A stretch of 64,000 nucleotides of DNA from Niabella insulamsoli (GCF_039652435.2 NZ_CP190246.1:3658001-3722000), one strand, 5' to 3'; positions 7,723-17,720 are shown, counted from the first letter of the stretch. The notes: generated by a model not told the origin, from the sequence alone. Numbers and translations are program-made.

Positions 7723-9003
7723 TTACCGGGCGGTTACTTTCCAAATGATTCCAGCAGTATCATCGTTGACCAATAAAGATCCATCGGGAGTAACGGCCAC
7801 GCCAACCGGCCTTCCATACACTTCGCTCTTTTCTTCATCGGCAATAAACCCTGTAAGAAAATCAACCGGAGGTTGTGGCTTACCCTTTACGAAGGGAATA
7901 AACACCACTTTATATCCCGAAAGCTTCGATCTGTTCCAGGAACCATGCTGGCCCACAAAAGCGCCATTTTTATATTTTGCAGGAAACTGTTTTCCGGTAT
8001 AAAAGGTAATTCCAAGCGAAGCGGTATGTGGCCCCAGCGGTACGTCAGGGATAATCGCTTTTTTCACCAAGTCTTCGTGAGGATCGCCGGCCCAACGCGG
8101 ATCTTTGAGCTGGCCATAATAGCTAAACGGCCAGCCATACCAGCCGCCACGTTTTACACTGGTGGCATAATCGGGCACGATTTCATCGCCCAGGCCATCG
8201 CGCTCGTTCACCGCAGTCCAAAGCGCGCCTGTCACAGGGTTCCAATCCAATCCAACGGGGTTGCGCAGGCCGCTCGCATAAATCGTCAAGCCCGTGCCGT
8301 CTGGATTAGCTTCATAAATCAAGGCACGTCCTTCTTCCTTTTCTATTCCCTGTTCTCCAAAATTACTTGCCGAGCCCACGGTGATATAAATTTTATTTTG
8401 GGCTTTGTTAGTGATAATATTTCTTGTCCAGTGATTATTGTAACCGCTGGCTGAAAGTTCCACAATTTTCGCTCCTTCCCCTTCCAGTTTGGTGTCGCCC
8501 GCTTTATAGGGATAGCGATAAACACCATCGGTATTTGCGATGTAGAAATAATCGCCCAATACCAACATACCGAAATTGCGATTTAGATTTTTAACGAATA
8601 CAAACCGCTCGTCAACGGCGCCGTCTTTATTGTTATCCCTTAACAAAGTGATTTGGTTGGCGCTTCTCCGCGTTCCCGATTCTGCTACAAAAAAATCACC
8701 ATTCGGCGCAACGTAGGTCCACCGTGGATTTTCAAGCTTATCTGCAAAACGTGTCACCGTACATCCGGCAGGGGCGACAGGCGTCTTACCCTCAGGCCAG
8801 TTGATAGTCTTACTATTTTTGCTTACAGATTCTGTTTTAAAAGGAGTCTGCAATACCAGCGGCCCAACAGCTGTGTTTACAGTCACAGGCGGTTGCGAGG
8901 CCAACTTCGTTTTCATCTCATTGTCAACCTTGTGCTGCCCGAAAAGCGCCGTATTGAGCAGTGCCAGCGCTGGTAAAATAAAAACAATTTTAAACCGGTT
9001 CAT
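7723..9003 (-). CDS. Secreted PQQ-dependent sugar (sorbosone/glucose) dehydrogenase-like protein
   Basis: A 426-residue protein with a signal peptide (residues 1-22, ending LFG-Q), then a six-bladed propeller of the GSDH/L-sorbosone dehydrogenase family. Recognisable blocks are PRWTYVAPNGDFFVAES, RNFGMLVLGDYFYIANT, YITVGSASNFGEQG, YASGLRNPVGLDW, GGWYGWPFSYYG and FVGQHGSWNRSKLSGYKVVF. Members oxidise aldoses or sorbosone with PQQ in the periplasm; the substrate here cannot be told. It is probably monocistronic and convergent with the DUF4143 gene. Confidence 0.9.
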   Translation of the reverse strand: MNRFKIVFILPALALLNTALFGQHKVDNEMKTKLASQPPVTVNTAVGPLVLQTPFKTESVSKNSKTINWPEGKTPVAPAGCTVTRFADKLENPRWTYVAPNGDFFVAESGTRRSANQITLLRDNNKDGAVDERFVFVKNLNRNFGMLVLGDYFYIANTDGVYRYPYKAGDTKLEGEGAKIVELSASGYNNHWTRNIITNKAQNKIYITVGSASNFGEQGIEKEEGRALIYEANPDGTGLTIYASGLRNPVGLDWNPVTGALWTAVNERDGLGDEIVPDYATSVKRGGWYGWPFSYYGQLKDPRWAGDPHEDLVKKAIIPDVPLGPHTASLGITFYTGKQFPAKYKNGAFVGQHGSWNRSKLSGYKVVFIPFVKGKPQPPVDFLTGFIADEEKSEVYGRPVGVAVTPDGSLLVNDDTAGIIWKVTAR

Positions 9004-9107
9004 GTGGCTTTATTGAGGGGTTAAAAGTTAGAAGAGCGCTTATCAATCAAAGCGCCCTCCACGTACGTTCAGAACATACAATATTAATGCCATAGGAAAA
9101 TCCCTGG

Positions 9108-10388
9108 TCAATCGGCAAATTCATAGCCGATATCCTTGCGGAAATACATTTCGTCAAATTTTATTCTTGATAACGCTTCCTTCGAAGCCGCCACCGCTTC
9201 CGGAATGTTGCTGGCAAAGGACGTTGCGCAAAGCACGCGCCCGCCGTTGGTTACAACTTCACCCTCCTGCTGCTTGGTTCCGGCCTGAAAAATGATGGAG
9301 CGCTCGCCAGCCCCATCGAGTCCGGTAATTTTATAGCCTTTTTCAAAAGCGCCGGGATAACCGCCACTAACAGCCACCACTGTGGCTGCTGCCCGTTGGT
9401 CAGTTTCAATATGAATGTTGCGCAACCTATGCTCCGCAGCGGCAAGACAAAGCTCCGCCAAATCATTTTTTAACCGCGGCATAACGACCTCCGTTTCGGG
9501 GTCGCCCATACGGCAATTGTACTCAATTACGTAAGGCTCGTTATTGACTTTTATCAGGCCAATGAACACGAACCCGGTATAATTGATTTGCTCTTTTGCT
9601 AAACCAGCGACGGTTGGTTTAATAATTCTTTCCGTCACTTTTTGCATAAAATCATCGTTGGCAAAAGGCACGGGGCTTACTGCACCCATCCCTCCCGTGT
9701 TCAATCCTGTATCTTTTTCTCCAATACGCTTATAATCTTTTGCCTCGGGCAGCAACACATAATCTTTCCCATCCGTGAGAATAAATACACTTAATTCTAT
9801 GCCGTCTAAAAACTGCTCTACCACTACCTTCTTGCTGGCATCGCCAAATTTTGCCTGCACCAGCATGGCCTCAAACTCGATGATAGCGTCAGCGTGCGTT
9901 TCACAAATAACAACGCCTTTTCCCGCCGCAAGGCCATCTGCCTTTAAAACGACTGGTAAAGAGTGGGCTTTTAAATAGTTAACGCCCTCTTCAAATTGCT
10001 CGGCAGAAAATTCCCGATAAGCCGCGGTAGGTATTTGGTGGCGGTTCATAAACGCTTTGGCAAAGGCTTTGCTCCCCTCCAGCTGAGCGCCAAACTGAGA
10101 CGGCCCAATGAAATGAATCGACCGCAGTTCGTCTTTTTGGAAATAATCCCAGGCGCCTTTCACCAAGGGTTCTTCCGGCCCTGCAATCACCATTTCAATT
10201 TTATTGTCAAGGCAAAAATTTCCCAGCCGCTCAAAATCGGTGATCGCGATATCTACGTTTTCACCGCATTGGGCAGTGCCCGGGTTGCCAGGTGCAATAA
10301 ACAATCGGTGTTTCCCTGCTCCTCTTTCTTTCATGTTCCAGGCGAGCGCATGTTCTCTGCCTCCGCCGCCAAGTACTAATATATTCAT
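9108..10388 (-). CDS. purD: Phosphoribosylamine-glycine ligase (GAR synthetase)
   Basis: A 426-residue ATP-grasp enzyme of de novo purine synthesis, joining glycine to 5-phosphoribosylamine. It opens with MNILVLGGGGREHALAW (N domain), has the ATP-binding LPVVLKADGLAAGKGVV, the GLNTGGMGAVSPVPF block, and metal-binding EYNCRMGDPETEVVMP. Full length, with no other purine genes nearby. Transcribed alone, divergent from the peptide transporter pair. Confidence 0.97.
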   Translation of the reverse strand: MNILVLGGGGREHALAWNMKERGAGKHRLFIAPGNPGTAQCGENVDIAITDFERLGNFCLDNKIEMVIAGPEEPLVKGAWDYFQKDELRSIHFIGPSQFGAQLEGSKAFAKAFMNRHQIPTAAYREFSAEQFEEGVNYLKAHSLPVVLKADGLAAGKGVVICETHADAIIEFEAMLVQAKFGDASKKVVVEQFLDGIELSVFILTDGKDYVLLPEAKDYKRIGEKDTGLNTGGMGAVSPVPFANDDFMQKVTERIIKPTVAGLAKEQINYTGFVFIGLIKVNNEPYVIEYNCRMGDPETEVVMPRLKNDLAELCLAAAEHRLRNIHIETDQRAAATVVAVSGGYPGAFEKGYKITGLDGAGERSIIFQAGTKQQEGEVVTNGGRVLCATSFASNIPEAVAASKEALSRIKFDEMYFRKDIGYEFAD

Positions 10389-10548
10389 TTTGTTATGTTA
10401 TTTTGATGGGTGGTGAAGGTAATAAAAAGAATAACCAGGCACAACTCCGCAATGGGTGAAAATGTTTTTCAGGCTCCCTATATTTGCTGCGTTGCATTTG
10501 CTTACTGCTAAATTGCTATATTTACTCATCTTGTAAAAAATTAATAAT

Positions 10549-12741
10549 ATGTCCGCAACCGAAAACGACTTTTTTAAGAGCCGCGTATTGGGCCATCCTT
10601 CAGGTTTATTTGTTTTGTTTTTTACCGAAATGTGGGAACGGTTTTCTTATTATGGCATGAGAGCCCTGCTTGTGCTGTTTTTTAGCGCGTCGGTGTTGGA
10701 CAGCGGATGGGGCTGGCCTAAAGAACACGCTTTGGCGATATTTGGAACATACACGGCATTGGTATATCTCTCCACCATGTTGGGCGGATATTTTGCAGAC
10801 AAAGTAATTGGCATCAGATGGGCTGTGGTCGTGGGCGCTTTGCTGATGACACTGGGACATGGAAGCATGGCGTTGGAAACGCCGTTTTTTATTTATACCG
10901 GATTAGTGTTGCTCGTATTTGGAAGCGGTTTCTTTAAACCGAATATGACTTCGATCGTATCAGAGATGTATAAAGACCACCCGGAAAAGAAAGATGGGGC
11001 TTATACCATATTTTATATGGGCGTGAACGCAGGCGCCTTTTTCGGTATTATGCTTTGCGGATATCTCGGCGAAAAAATCGGCTGGAGCTGGGGTTTTGGC
11101 GTAGCTGGCATCTTTATGCTTTTTGGTTTACTCCAATTCTGGAAGGCGCAAAATATTTTCGGTAACATCGGACTTAAACCGGTGAAGGAAAAGGCGACCG
11201 ACGCTACCGTAACGCCCGAGGGAGGCAAACTCAATCCATTTACTAAGTTCCACATGTTCCTGATTGTAGTCTGTATTGGATTAGGTTTAGCCTGGATTTT
11301 AAACGATCCTGTTAATAAAATTTCAGAAGGCGCCGCCAATTTATTCGATTTTCAGTTGGCTGGCATCAGTGGTAGCAATGTTATTATTCTGACCGCGTTA
11401 ATATTGTTTTTGGTGTTGTTGGTTTCCCGCATCAGCCGGTATGATAAAATCCTTCGCGACCGCATGATCGCTATTGTATTTTTCGCAATTATCACGATGA
11501 TCTTCTGGTCTATATTTGAACAAGCGCCCGGCTCGCTTACGCTGTTTGCCAAAGATTATACGCAGCGCATTTTGGAAGGCACTTCGGGAGCAGTTTTTAA
11601 AATTGTCAATTCCCTCATCACGATCGTTCCGCTGGCCATCATCACCTGGGTGCTACTAAAACTATTTGGACAAACTTTCCGGAAGTATAAACTTTCCAAT
11701 ATTATTTTAAGCCTTAGCTTCATTATCATTTGGGGCATTGCCATTTGGATGGTAATCAACGAATACAAATCAACATCCTACAATATTGAATATAAAAACC
11801 TGAACGGCACAATGAACAAATCGAAAGTTGTGTCTTCTAATTTTTATAACGACAATGCTGCCGTGAGCGTTGTGGATATTGAGAACGTTTCTTTTTTTCA
11901 ACCCGATTCGACCAGCCGAGTTGCGAACAATGCGCTGACGGACAAAAACGACCAGTATGTTGGTGAAGTTTTTACCGGCACAGTAACAAAACTATTTGAA
12001 AAAGAAAAACCCGGCGCTTTCGGAACAGTGACGCAATACGCGGAAGTGTCGTTCGCCAACGCGAGCGGTGCGGGTTTCAAAAGAGATGTGAAACTGAATA
12101 AAGAAAACAGGGAAAATCTCAAGGTTGGGGACGCAAAAACAATTTTGATCACGCACGATATCCGGTACGATAACGAACAAGATTCACCTGTCAAAGCCAC
12201 GATCACTTCAAAGGAATCAGCGACCGAGGTGAATGCAAGCTGGTTCAATATTTTAAACTCGCTGTTTATCATTACACTGGCCCCTTTATTTTCGAGATGG
12301 TGGAGCAGCCGCTACAACCCTTCCGCAAATAATAAATACGCCATTGGCATGCTGTTTTTAGGCATTGGAATGGCCTTCGTTGCTTTTGGCGCATCGTCGA
12401 TCGTTGTAGGCGCTAAATCTGCTTCTGTGAGTATGATCTGGCTGGTTTTTGTGTATCTTTTCCACACGATGGGCGAACTTTGCGTGTCGCCGGTGGCGCT
12501 TTCCTATGTGAGTAAACTCGTTCCCGGGCGCATGATTGCGGTGATGTTTGGCGTTTGGTATCTGGCGGTAGCGATCGGTAATAAACTCGCCGGTATTTTT
12601 GGAGAAATGTCTGAACACGTCGCCGACGAAAAAGGTTACAGTTATTTCTTCTGGATGTTAACCGGAATTTCGCTGGCGGCCTCTTTGCTTTCTTTTGTTT
12701 TAGGCCCCGTGGTGAAGAAGCTTATGCACGGAGTCAAGTAA
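10549..12741 (+). CDS. POT/PTR-family peptide transporter with large inserted domain
   Basis: A 730-residue proton-coupled oligopeptide transporter. The N-terminal signature FFTEMWERFSYYGMRALLVL and FGSGFFKPNMTSIVSEMY with the PTR2 motif FYMGVNAGAF are intact, and the C-terminal bundle has LCVSPVALSYVSKLVP. Typical bacterial POTs have about 480-500 residues; this one carries roughly 160 hydrophilic, beta-rich residues (about 403-562) between two membrane helices, a position expected to face the periplasm. A terminator separates it from the shorter paralogue downstream. Confidence 0.93.
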   Translation: MSATENDFFKSRVLGHPSGLFVLFFTEMWERFSYYGMRALLVLFFSASVLDSGWGWPKEHALAIFGTYTALVYLSTMLGGYFADKVIGIRWAVVVGALLMTLGHGSMALETPFFIYTGLVLLVFGSGFFKPNMTSIVSEMYKDHPEKKDGAYTIFYMGVNAGAFFGIMLCGYLGEKIGWSWGFGVAGIFMLFGLLQFWKAQNIFGNIGLKPVKEKATDATVTPEGGKLNPFTKFHMFLIVVCIGLGLAWILNDPVNKISEGAANLFDFQLAGISGSNVIILTALILFLVLLVSRISRYDKILRDRMIAIVFFAIITMIFWSIFEQAPGSLTLFAKDYTQRILEGTSGAVFKIVNSLITIVPLAIITWVLLKLFGQTFRKYKLSNIILSLSFIIIWGIAIWMVINEYKSTSYNIEYKNLNGTMNKSKVVSSNFYNDNAAVSVVDIENVSFFQPDSTSRVANNALTDKNDQYVGEVFTGTVTKLFEKEKPGAFGTVTQYAEVSFANASGAGFKRDVKLNKENRENLKVGDAKTILITHDIRYDNEQDSPVKATITSKESATEVNASWFNILNSLFIITLAPLFSRWWSSRYNPSANNKYAIGMLFLGIGMAFVAFGASSIVVGAKSASVSMIWLVFVYLFHTMGELCVSPVALSYVSKLVPGRMIAVMFGVWYLAVAIGNKLAGIFGEMSEHVADEKGYSYFFWMLTGISLAASLLSFVLGPVVKKLMHGVK

Positions 12742-12760
12742 TATTTATAAAATCTCACTC

Positions 12761-12791
12761 AAGTCCTGAACCAGCGGTTTAGGACTTTTTT
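12761..12791 (+). terminator. Terminator between the two POT transporter genes
   Basis: Twelve-base stem with one mismatch (12761-12772 with 12776-12787), three-base loop, then a T-run. It lies only 12 bases before the second start codon. Confidence 0.8.
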
Positions 12792-12802
12792 AATTGAAGA
12801 TT

Positions 12803-14266
12803 ATGTCTGAGAAAACCATTGGCAAGCAACCCCGGCAATTATATCTTTTATTTTTTACCGAAATGTGGGAACGCTTTTCTTTTTACGGAATGAAAGCCTT
12901 GCTGATTGCCTACATGGTTACGGAACTTAAGTTTGACGAACCCAAATCTTATGGCATTCTCGGCGCTTACTCGGCTTTGGTTTATACGGTGCCGATGTTA
13001 GGCGGCATGTTGGCTGACCGCTTTCTCGGCTATCGGCGCGCCATTATTTACGGCGGCATTCTTATGACGATCGGCCACCTGGTTCTTGCCCTGCCGCAGG
13101 AGTGGAGCTTCTTTTCGGGGATGGCATTTATTATTTGCGGCAACGGCTTCTTCAAACCCAATATCTCGAGCCTGGTAGGCACTTTATATGAAGAAAATGA
13201 TCCACGCCGCGACAGTGGCTTTTCGTTATTCTATATGGGTATAAATATCGGCGCTGCGCTGGGCGGTTTGCTATGTGGTTATGTCGGTCAGCAAATCAAT
13301 TGGCACTACGGTTTTGGACTGGCGGGCATTTTTATGTTTTTAGGATTGATTGTGTTCGCGTGGGGACAAAAATCGTTGGGGCAACGCGGACTGGCGCCGG
13401 ATAAGGAAGCCTTGCAACGCAAGACGTTGGGCATACCTAACGAATACCTGATTTATGGTGGTTCGCTGATTATCGTGCCTGTTGTTGTGGCGTTATTTAA
13501 TCGACATGAAGTGATGGATTATATGATGGCTATTCTTGGTGGCATTGCCATTGTCTATGTGTTGTGGGAAGCCTTTCGTATGGAGCGGGCAGGAAGAAAC
13601 AAACTCATTGCTGCGCTCTTTATGATTATTTTTTCTATCCTCTTTTGGGCATTTTATGAGCAAAACGCAGGCTCTCTCAATTTGTTTGCCATGCGAAATG
13701 TAGATATGAATGTAATGGGCGCATCGCTGCCGGCATTAGCTGTAAATAATTTCCTCCCTCCGGGCTGGGTGGTTGTATTAAGTTTTTTCTTTGCCTGGTT
13801 GTGGACCTGGCTGGCGAAGCGTAACGCAGAACCGTCGACGCCGGTGAAATTTGGATGGTCGTTTGTTCTAATGGCGGCCGGCTTCCTGATTTTTTATTTG
13901 GCCTGTCAAAACGCAACCGCCGGACTGATCAACCTTTTTGCTTTCGCGATGGGGTATATGTTTATCATCGCCGGCGAACTTTGCTTATCTCCTATCGGCC
14001 TTTCAATGGTTACCAAACTCTCTCCTTTGAGAATGGTAGCGGTAATGATGGGCATCTGGTTTTTCGCCAGCGCCGGTGGCGAGTTTTTGGCCGGAAAAAT
14101 CGGCAAACTCATGAGCGTTCCGGAAGCAGTGCAAAACAATGCGGTTGCTTCACTGCCCTATTATGCAACGATGCTGAAAAAAATAGCCATCGCGTCAGCC
14201 GGCGCCGGCATATTTATACTGCTCCTGTCGCCGCTGGTCAAAAAGTGGATGGGTGATACAAAATAA
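12803..14266 (+). CDS. POT/PTR-family peptide transporter (standard length)
   Basis: A 487-residue proton-dependent oligopeptide transporter, paralogous to the gene just upstream. It has LYLLFFTEMWERFSFYGMKALL (ExxERFxYYG motif), CGNGFFKPNISSLVGTLY, FYMGINIGAALGGLLCGY and ELCLSPIGLSMVTKLSP. It lacks the long insert of its neighbour. The frame could open at TTG 12794, but ATG 12803 (MSEKTIGK) is the better start. The tandem pair may differ in peptide size or expression. Confidence 0.93.
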   Translation: MSEKTIGKQPRQLYLLFFTEMWERFSFYGMKALLIAYMVTELKFDEPKSYGILGAYSALVYTVPMLGGMLADRFLGYRRAIIYGGILMTIGHLVLALPQEWSFFSGMAFIICGNGFFKPNISSLVGTLYEENDPRRDSGFSLFYMGINIGAALGGLLCGYVGQQINWHYGFGLAGIFMFLGLIVFAWGQKSLGQRGLAPDKEALQRKTLGIPNEYLIYGGSLIIVPVVVALFNRHEVMDYMMAILGGIAIVYVLWEAFRMERAGRNKLIAALFMIIFSILFWAFYEQNAGSLNLFAMRNVDMNVMGASLPALAVNNFLPPGWVVVLSFFFAWLWTWLAKRNAEPSTPVKFGWSFVLMAAGFLIFYLACQNATAGLINLFAFAMGYMFIIAGELCLSPIGLSMVTKLSPLRMVAVMMGIWFFASAGGEFLAGKIGKLMSVPEAVQNNAVASLPYYATMLKKIAIASAGAGIFILLLSPLVKKWMGDTK

Positions 14267-14303
14267 AAATTAACCTGGCCAGCTAAAACCCTGTCCATTT
14301 TTC

Positions 14304-15209
14304 TTATAAAAAATCATCGACTTCGCGGTAGGCCTGCACCAGGCGCTCCTCTCCTTCCTTGCCCGACTTAGACATGCCGTGCTCCATCCCTACAACGCCT
14401 TTATAACCTTTCTCATACAGAAACTTAAATACGTTTTTATAATTAACTTCCCCGGTGGTAGGCTCTTTTCTTCCGGGGTTATCGCCAACCTGTATATAAG
14501 GAATTTCGTCCCAGCAAAGCTCCATGTTCTTTATCAGGTTTCCTTCATTCTTTTGTATATGATAGGCATCAAACAAGATTTTACAGCTGGGGCTGTTTAC
14601 GGCCTTACAAATTTCGTAGGTCTGGGCGGTATAGCGTAAAAATAAATCCGGGGAGTCGCTCAGTGGTTCGAGCACCATTGTTAAACCATGCGGTTCAAAA
14701 ATCTCAGCGCCCCGGCGAAGCGCTTCTATCACGTTGGCCGTTTGAACAGCCAAAGGCAGCGACCTTTCAAAATTACCTGGTACAACAGTTGCCCATTTGG
14801 CATTACATCGCTTGGCTATTTCTACCGATTTCCGGCAGCCATCCAAAAAGATGTCCACGTGCTCTTTCTTTTTCGCCGCTAAAGTATTGGCGCCGTTGCC
14901 ACCTTTGGGCACCACAAATACGCCCATTCTCATATCCAGTTTTGCCAGCGTTTCGCCAATCTTTGTTTGTTCCTGAACGCTTCTTGATGGCATTCCATTA
15001 TCCTCAATAGAGCGGAAACCCAGATCGTGCATATATTTGATCTGATCGATAAAATCCTTGCCCGCACTGTTGAACATGCCTTGGTGCGGCGCATAATCGA
15101 GGTGAAAAGCTTCCCCTTGACGGGCAGTATTATTGGCAAACAGGGCGGGAGCCAGGGCGAGAGAACCGGTCGAGAGCAGACCGCTTTTTAAAAAAGACCT
15201 ACGTTGCAT
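14304..15209 (-). CDS. Exported TIM-barrel sugar isomerase, hydroxypyruvate isomerase-like
   Basis: A 301-residue protein with a Tat-type signal (RRSFLK at residues 3-8, then a hydrophobic stretch to about residue 25) and an AP_endonuc_2/xylose isomerase-like TIM barrel. Metal-ligand blocks are visible: MVLEPLSD, ILFDAYHIQ, YIQVGDNPGRKEP and VVGMEHG, the order found in hydroxypyruvate isomerases. Such exported barrels are common in Bacteroidota beside exported Gfo/Idh/MocA oxidoreductases, one of which lies 1.2 kb away. The exact substrate is unknown. Confidence 0.82.
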   Translation of the reverse strand: MQRRSFLKSGLLSTGSLALAPALFANNTARQGEAFHLDYAPHQGMFNSAGKDFIDQIKYMHDLGFRSIEDNGMPSRSVQEQTKIGETLAKLDMRMGVFVVPKGGNGANTLAAKKKEHVDIFLDGCRKSVEIAKRCNAKWATVVPGNFERSLPLAVQTANVIEALRRGAEIFEPHGLTMVLEPLSDSPDLFLRYTAQTYEICKAVNSPSCKILFDAYHIQKNEGNLIKNMELCWDEIPYIQVGDNPGRKEPTTGEVNYKNVFKFLYEKGYKGVVGMEHGMSKSGKEGEERLVQAYREVDDFL

Positions 15210-15340
15210 CGTTATGAATGTTTTTTTATAATGTCTTAATCGGACTAAATATCGGATTGAAAAATACCAAAACTTATTTATCTAACCTAAACAACAGTTT
15301 ACGCAGCACTTTTTCGGGTTAGTTTTATATCTTTAAGGCC

Positions 15341-16279
15341 ATGCGAAATATTTTGTTCACCGTATGCGCGGCGATTGCTCTCACGAAGGCATACACACAA
15401 AATGCTGCTTTTAAAAAATACGAGCAGCTTATACCCGGGTCCTCTGTTAAATTTGAAATGGTTCCTGTAGAAGCCGGTTCTTTTTTAATGGGTAGCAATA
15501 AAGAACCTGACGAAAAGCCCCAACACCCCGTAAAAATAAGCGCGTTTTGGATGGGCGCCAAAGAAGTCACACATGACGAGTTCGGCCTCTATCTCAACGA
15601 TGAAACGTATGCGGAAAATAGTGATGTGGATGCGATTTCCAGGCCGTCAAGGCCCTATGTTGATGTCACATTAGGAATGGGAAAAGAGGGCGGCTTCCCG
15701 GCTAATAGCATGAAACAACACGGCGCTTTGATGTATTGCAAATGGCTTTACGAAAAGACCGGCATTTTCTACCGCCTTCCTACCGAAGCGGAATGGGAAT
15801 ATGCCTGCCGTGCCGGAAGCAAGACAGCTTATCCCTTCGGAAACGACAGCGCTCAATTGTCTGACTACGCCTGGTACGCCAAAAACAGCGACAACAAATA
15901 TCACAAAACAGGCCTGAAGAAACCCAACGCCTGGGGCTTGTTCGACATGTTGGGCAATGTGCAGGAATGGGTTTTGGATCAATATGCCGAAGACGCTTAC
16001 AGCAACGTAGTCAAAGATGCTCAGGATCCGGTAAACACGCCAACGGTAAAGCATCCGCTGGTAGTACGCGGTGGCGATTATGATGACGGGGCTGAAAAGC
16101 TCAGAAGCGCCAACCGGGAGCCCTCTGACTTAATCTGGAACAGAAGAGACCCGCAGATCCCGAAGAGTAAATGGTGGAACGCCGATGCGCCTTTTGTAGG
16201 ATTTAGGCTGGTGCGTCCTTTAAAACAACCCTCGAAAGAAGAAGTAAGTAAATTTTTTGAAACTTATTTAAACTTATAA
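15341..16279 (+). CDS. Secreted SUMF1/formylglycine-generating-enzyme-fold protein, probably not an FGE
   Basis: A 312-residue protein with signal peptide (residues 1-19) and a complete SUMF1 (FGE-sulfatase) domain: EMVPVEAGSFLMGS, RLPTEAEWEYACRAGS, WGLFDMLGNVQEWVLD, VVRGGDYDD and the end FVGFRLVRP. True FGEs have a catalytic Cys pair just before the RxAxR motif; here that stretch is DDGAEKLRSANR with no cysteine. A non-FGE role, for example ligand or structural, is more likely. A -7-like TATCTTTA ends five bases before the ATG. Confidence 0.88.
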   Translation: MRNILFTVCAAIALTKAYTQNAAFKKYEQLIPGSSVKFEMVPVEAGSFLMGSNKEPDEKPQHPVKISAFWMGAKEVTHDEFGLYLNDETYAENSDVDAISRPSRPYVDVTLGMGKEGGFPANSMKQHGALMYCKWLYEKTGIFYRLPTEAEWEYACRAGSKTAYPFGNDSAQLSDYAWYAKNSDNKYHKTGLKKPNAWGLFDMLGNVQEWVLDQYAEDAYSNVVKDAQDPVNTPTVKHPLVVRGGDYDDGAEKLRSANREPSDLIWNRRDPQIPKSKWWNADAPFVGFRLVRPLKQPSKEEVSKFFETYLNL

Positions 16280-16382
16280 AGACCTATTTGATCTAACAGC
16301 ATGTTTGCCGGTCTTTTGCGTTAAAAAACCACTCCCTCGTCAACAACGATTATTCATCTATAAAAAAGTCAAAAGAAAAACA

Positions 16383-17699
16383 ATGGACAATAAAACAACT
16401 CGCAGAAAATTTATGCAGCAATCGGGTTTGCTGGCAGGCGGCCTTATGGCGGCCCCTTTAATAGGTAATGCCAATTTTTTCTCGGGCGCTGCGGACACGA
16501 TAAAAGTGGCACTGATAGGCTGCGGCGGCCGGGGAACGGGCGCTGCATTTCAGGCTTTGAGCACCAAACAAAACGTGCAATTGGTTGCGATGGCAGACGC
16601 TTTCCGAGACCGCCTCGATAATTGTTACAAGTCCATTGTCAACAACCTCGCGGAATCGGGTATTGATAAAAGCCGTGTCAACGTGCCGGAAGAAAGAAAA
16701 TTCGTAGGCTTCGACGCATATGAAAAAGCAATTGCTTTAGCCGATGTGGTTATATTAACTACGCCGCCGGGTTTCAGGCCTATACATTTTGAAGAAGCCG
16801 TGAAAAGAGGCAAACATGTTTTTATGGAAAAGCCAGTTGCAACGGATCCGGCAGGTATTAAAAAGGTGTTGGACGTTGCCGCCATCGCGAAGCAAAAAAA
16901 GCTAAATGTGGTAGTGGGCTTGCAAAGAAGATATCAAAATTCTTACCGCGAATTATTTAAGAATAAAGATCTGATTGGTGATATTACCTCGGCTCAGGCT
17001 TGGTGGAACAACGACGGCGTTTGGGTGAGAGAGCGCCAGCCCGGCCAATCAGAAATGGAATACCAAATGCGCAACTGGTATTATTTCAACTGGCTTTGCG
17101 GCGACCATATTGTAGAGCAGCATGTTCATAATATCGATGTTATCAACTGGTTTAAGGGCGCTTATCCTGTAAAAGCTCAGGGAATGGGCGGCCGGGAGGT
17201 AAGGACCGATAAAAAATACGGCGAAATTTTTGACCACCATTTCGTGGAGTTTCATTATGCCGACGGTAGTATTTTAAATAGCCAGTGCCGTCATATTCCC
17301 CGAACCATGAGCAAAGTGGACGAATTGATTGTGGGTACCAAAGGAAAAATATTTGGTGATGCCGGAGTAATAAAAGACAACAAAGGCAACACGCTATTGG
17401 CTTTTGACAGAAAGAAGGAAAATAACCCATATCAGGCCGAACACGATGAATTGTTTGAGGCGATCGCAAAAGGTATCTACAAATTCGACAATGCAGAATA
17501 TGGCGCTCTTAGCACGCTTACAGGAATTGTCGGCCGGATGGCAACCTACAGCGGGCAAATCATTGATTTTGAAAAAGCCCTAAACAGCGGCATCGATATC
17601 ATGCCCAAAGAATATAGTTTCAGCGCTACGCCGCCTGTGGTTCCCAACGCCGACGGCAGCTATCCTATCGCGGTGCCAGGCAAAACAAAATATTTTTAG
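16383..17699 (+). CDS. Exported Gfo/Idh/MocA-family oxidoreductase
   Basis: A 438-residue NAD(P)-dependent oxidoreductase with Tat signal (TTRRKFMQQSG at about residues 4-14, cleavage after about residue 28). The Rossmann fold begins IKVALIGCGGRGTGAAF; EKPVATDP is the family's catalytic-lysine motif, and the C-terminal barrel has GDHIVEQHVHNIDVINWF. The frame is open further upstream from TTG 16305, but only the ATG at 16383 puts the Tat signal at the N-terminus. It follows the SUMF1-like gene by about 100 bases. Substrate probably a sugar derivative. Confidence 0.9.
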   Translation: MDNKTTRRKFMQQSGLLAGGLMAAPLIGNANFFSGAADTIKVALIGCGGRGTGAAFQALSTKQNVQLVAMADAFRDRLDNCYKSIVNNLAESGIDKSRVNVPEERKFVGFDAYEKAIALADVVILTTPPGFRPIHFEEAVKRGKHVFMEKPVATDPAGIKKVLDVAAIAKQKKLNVVVGLQRRYQNSYRELFKNKDLIGDITSAQAWWNNDGVWVRERQPGQSEMEYQMRNWYYFNWLCGDHIVEQHVHNIDVINWFKGAYPVKAQGMGGREVRTDKKYGEIFDHHFVEFHYADGSILNSQCRHIPRTMSKVDELIVGTKGKIFGDAGVIKDNKGNTLLAFDRKKENNPYQAEHDELFEAIAKGIYKFDNAEYGALSTLTGIVGRMATYSGQIIDFEKALNSGIDIMPKEYSFSATPPVVPNADGSYPIAVPGKTKYF

Positions 17700-17720
17700 T
17701 GCATTGGCAATATGAATTCG

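Noticed and set aside
15341..16279. Annotation of the SUMF1-domain protein as a formylglycine-generating enzyme
   Set aside because: The cysteine pair before RxAxR is missing and no sulfatase is encoded nearby.
16305..16382. Extended TTG start for the exported oxidoreductase
   Set aside because: It would put 26 residues before the Tat motif, which should be near the N-terminus.
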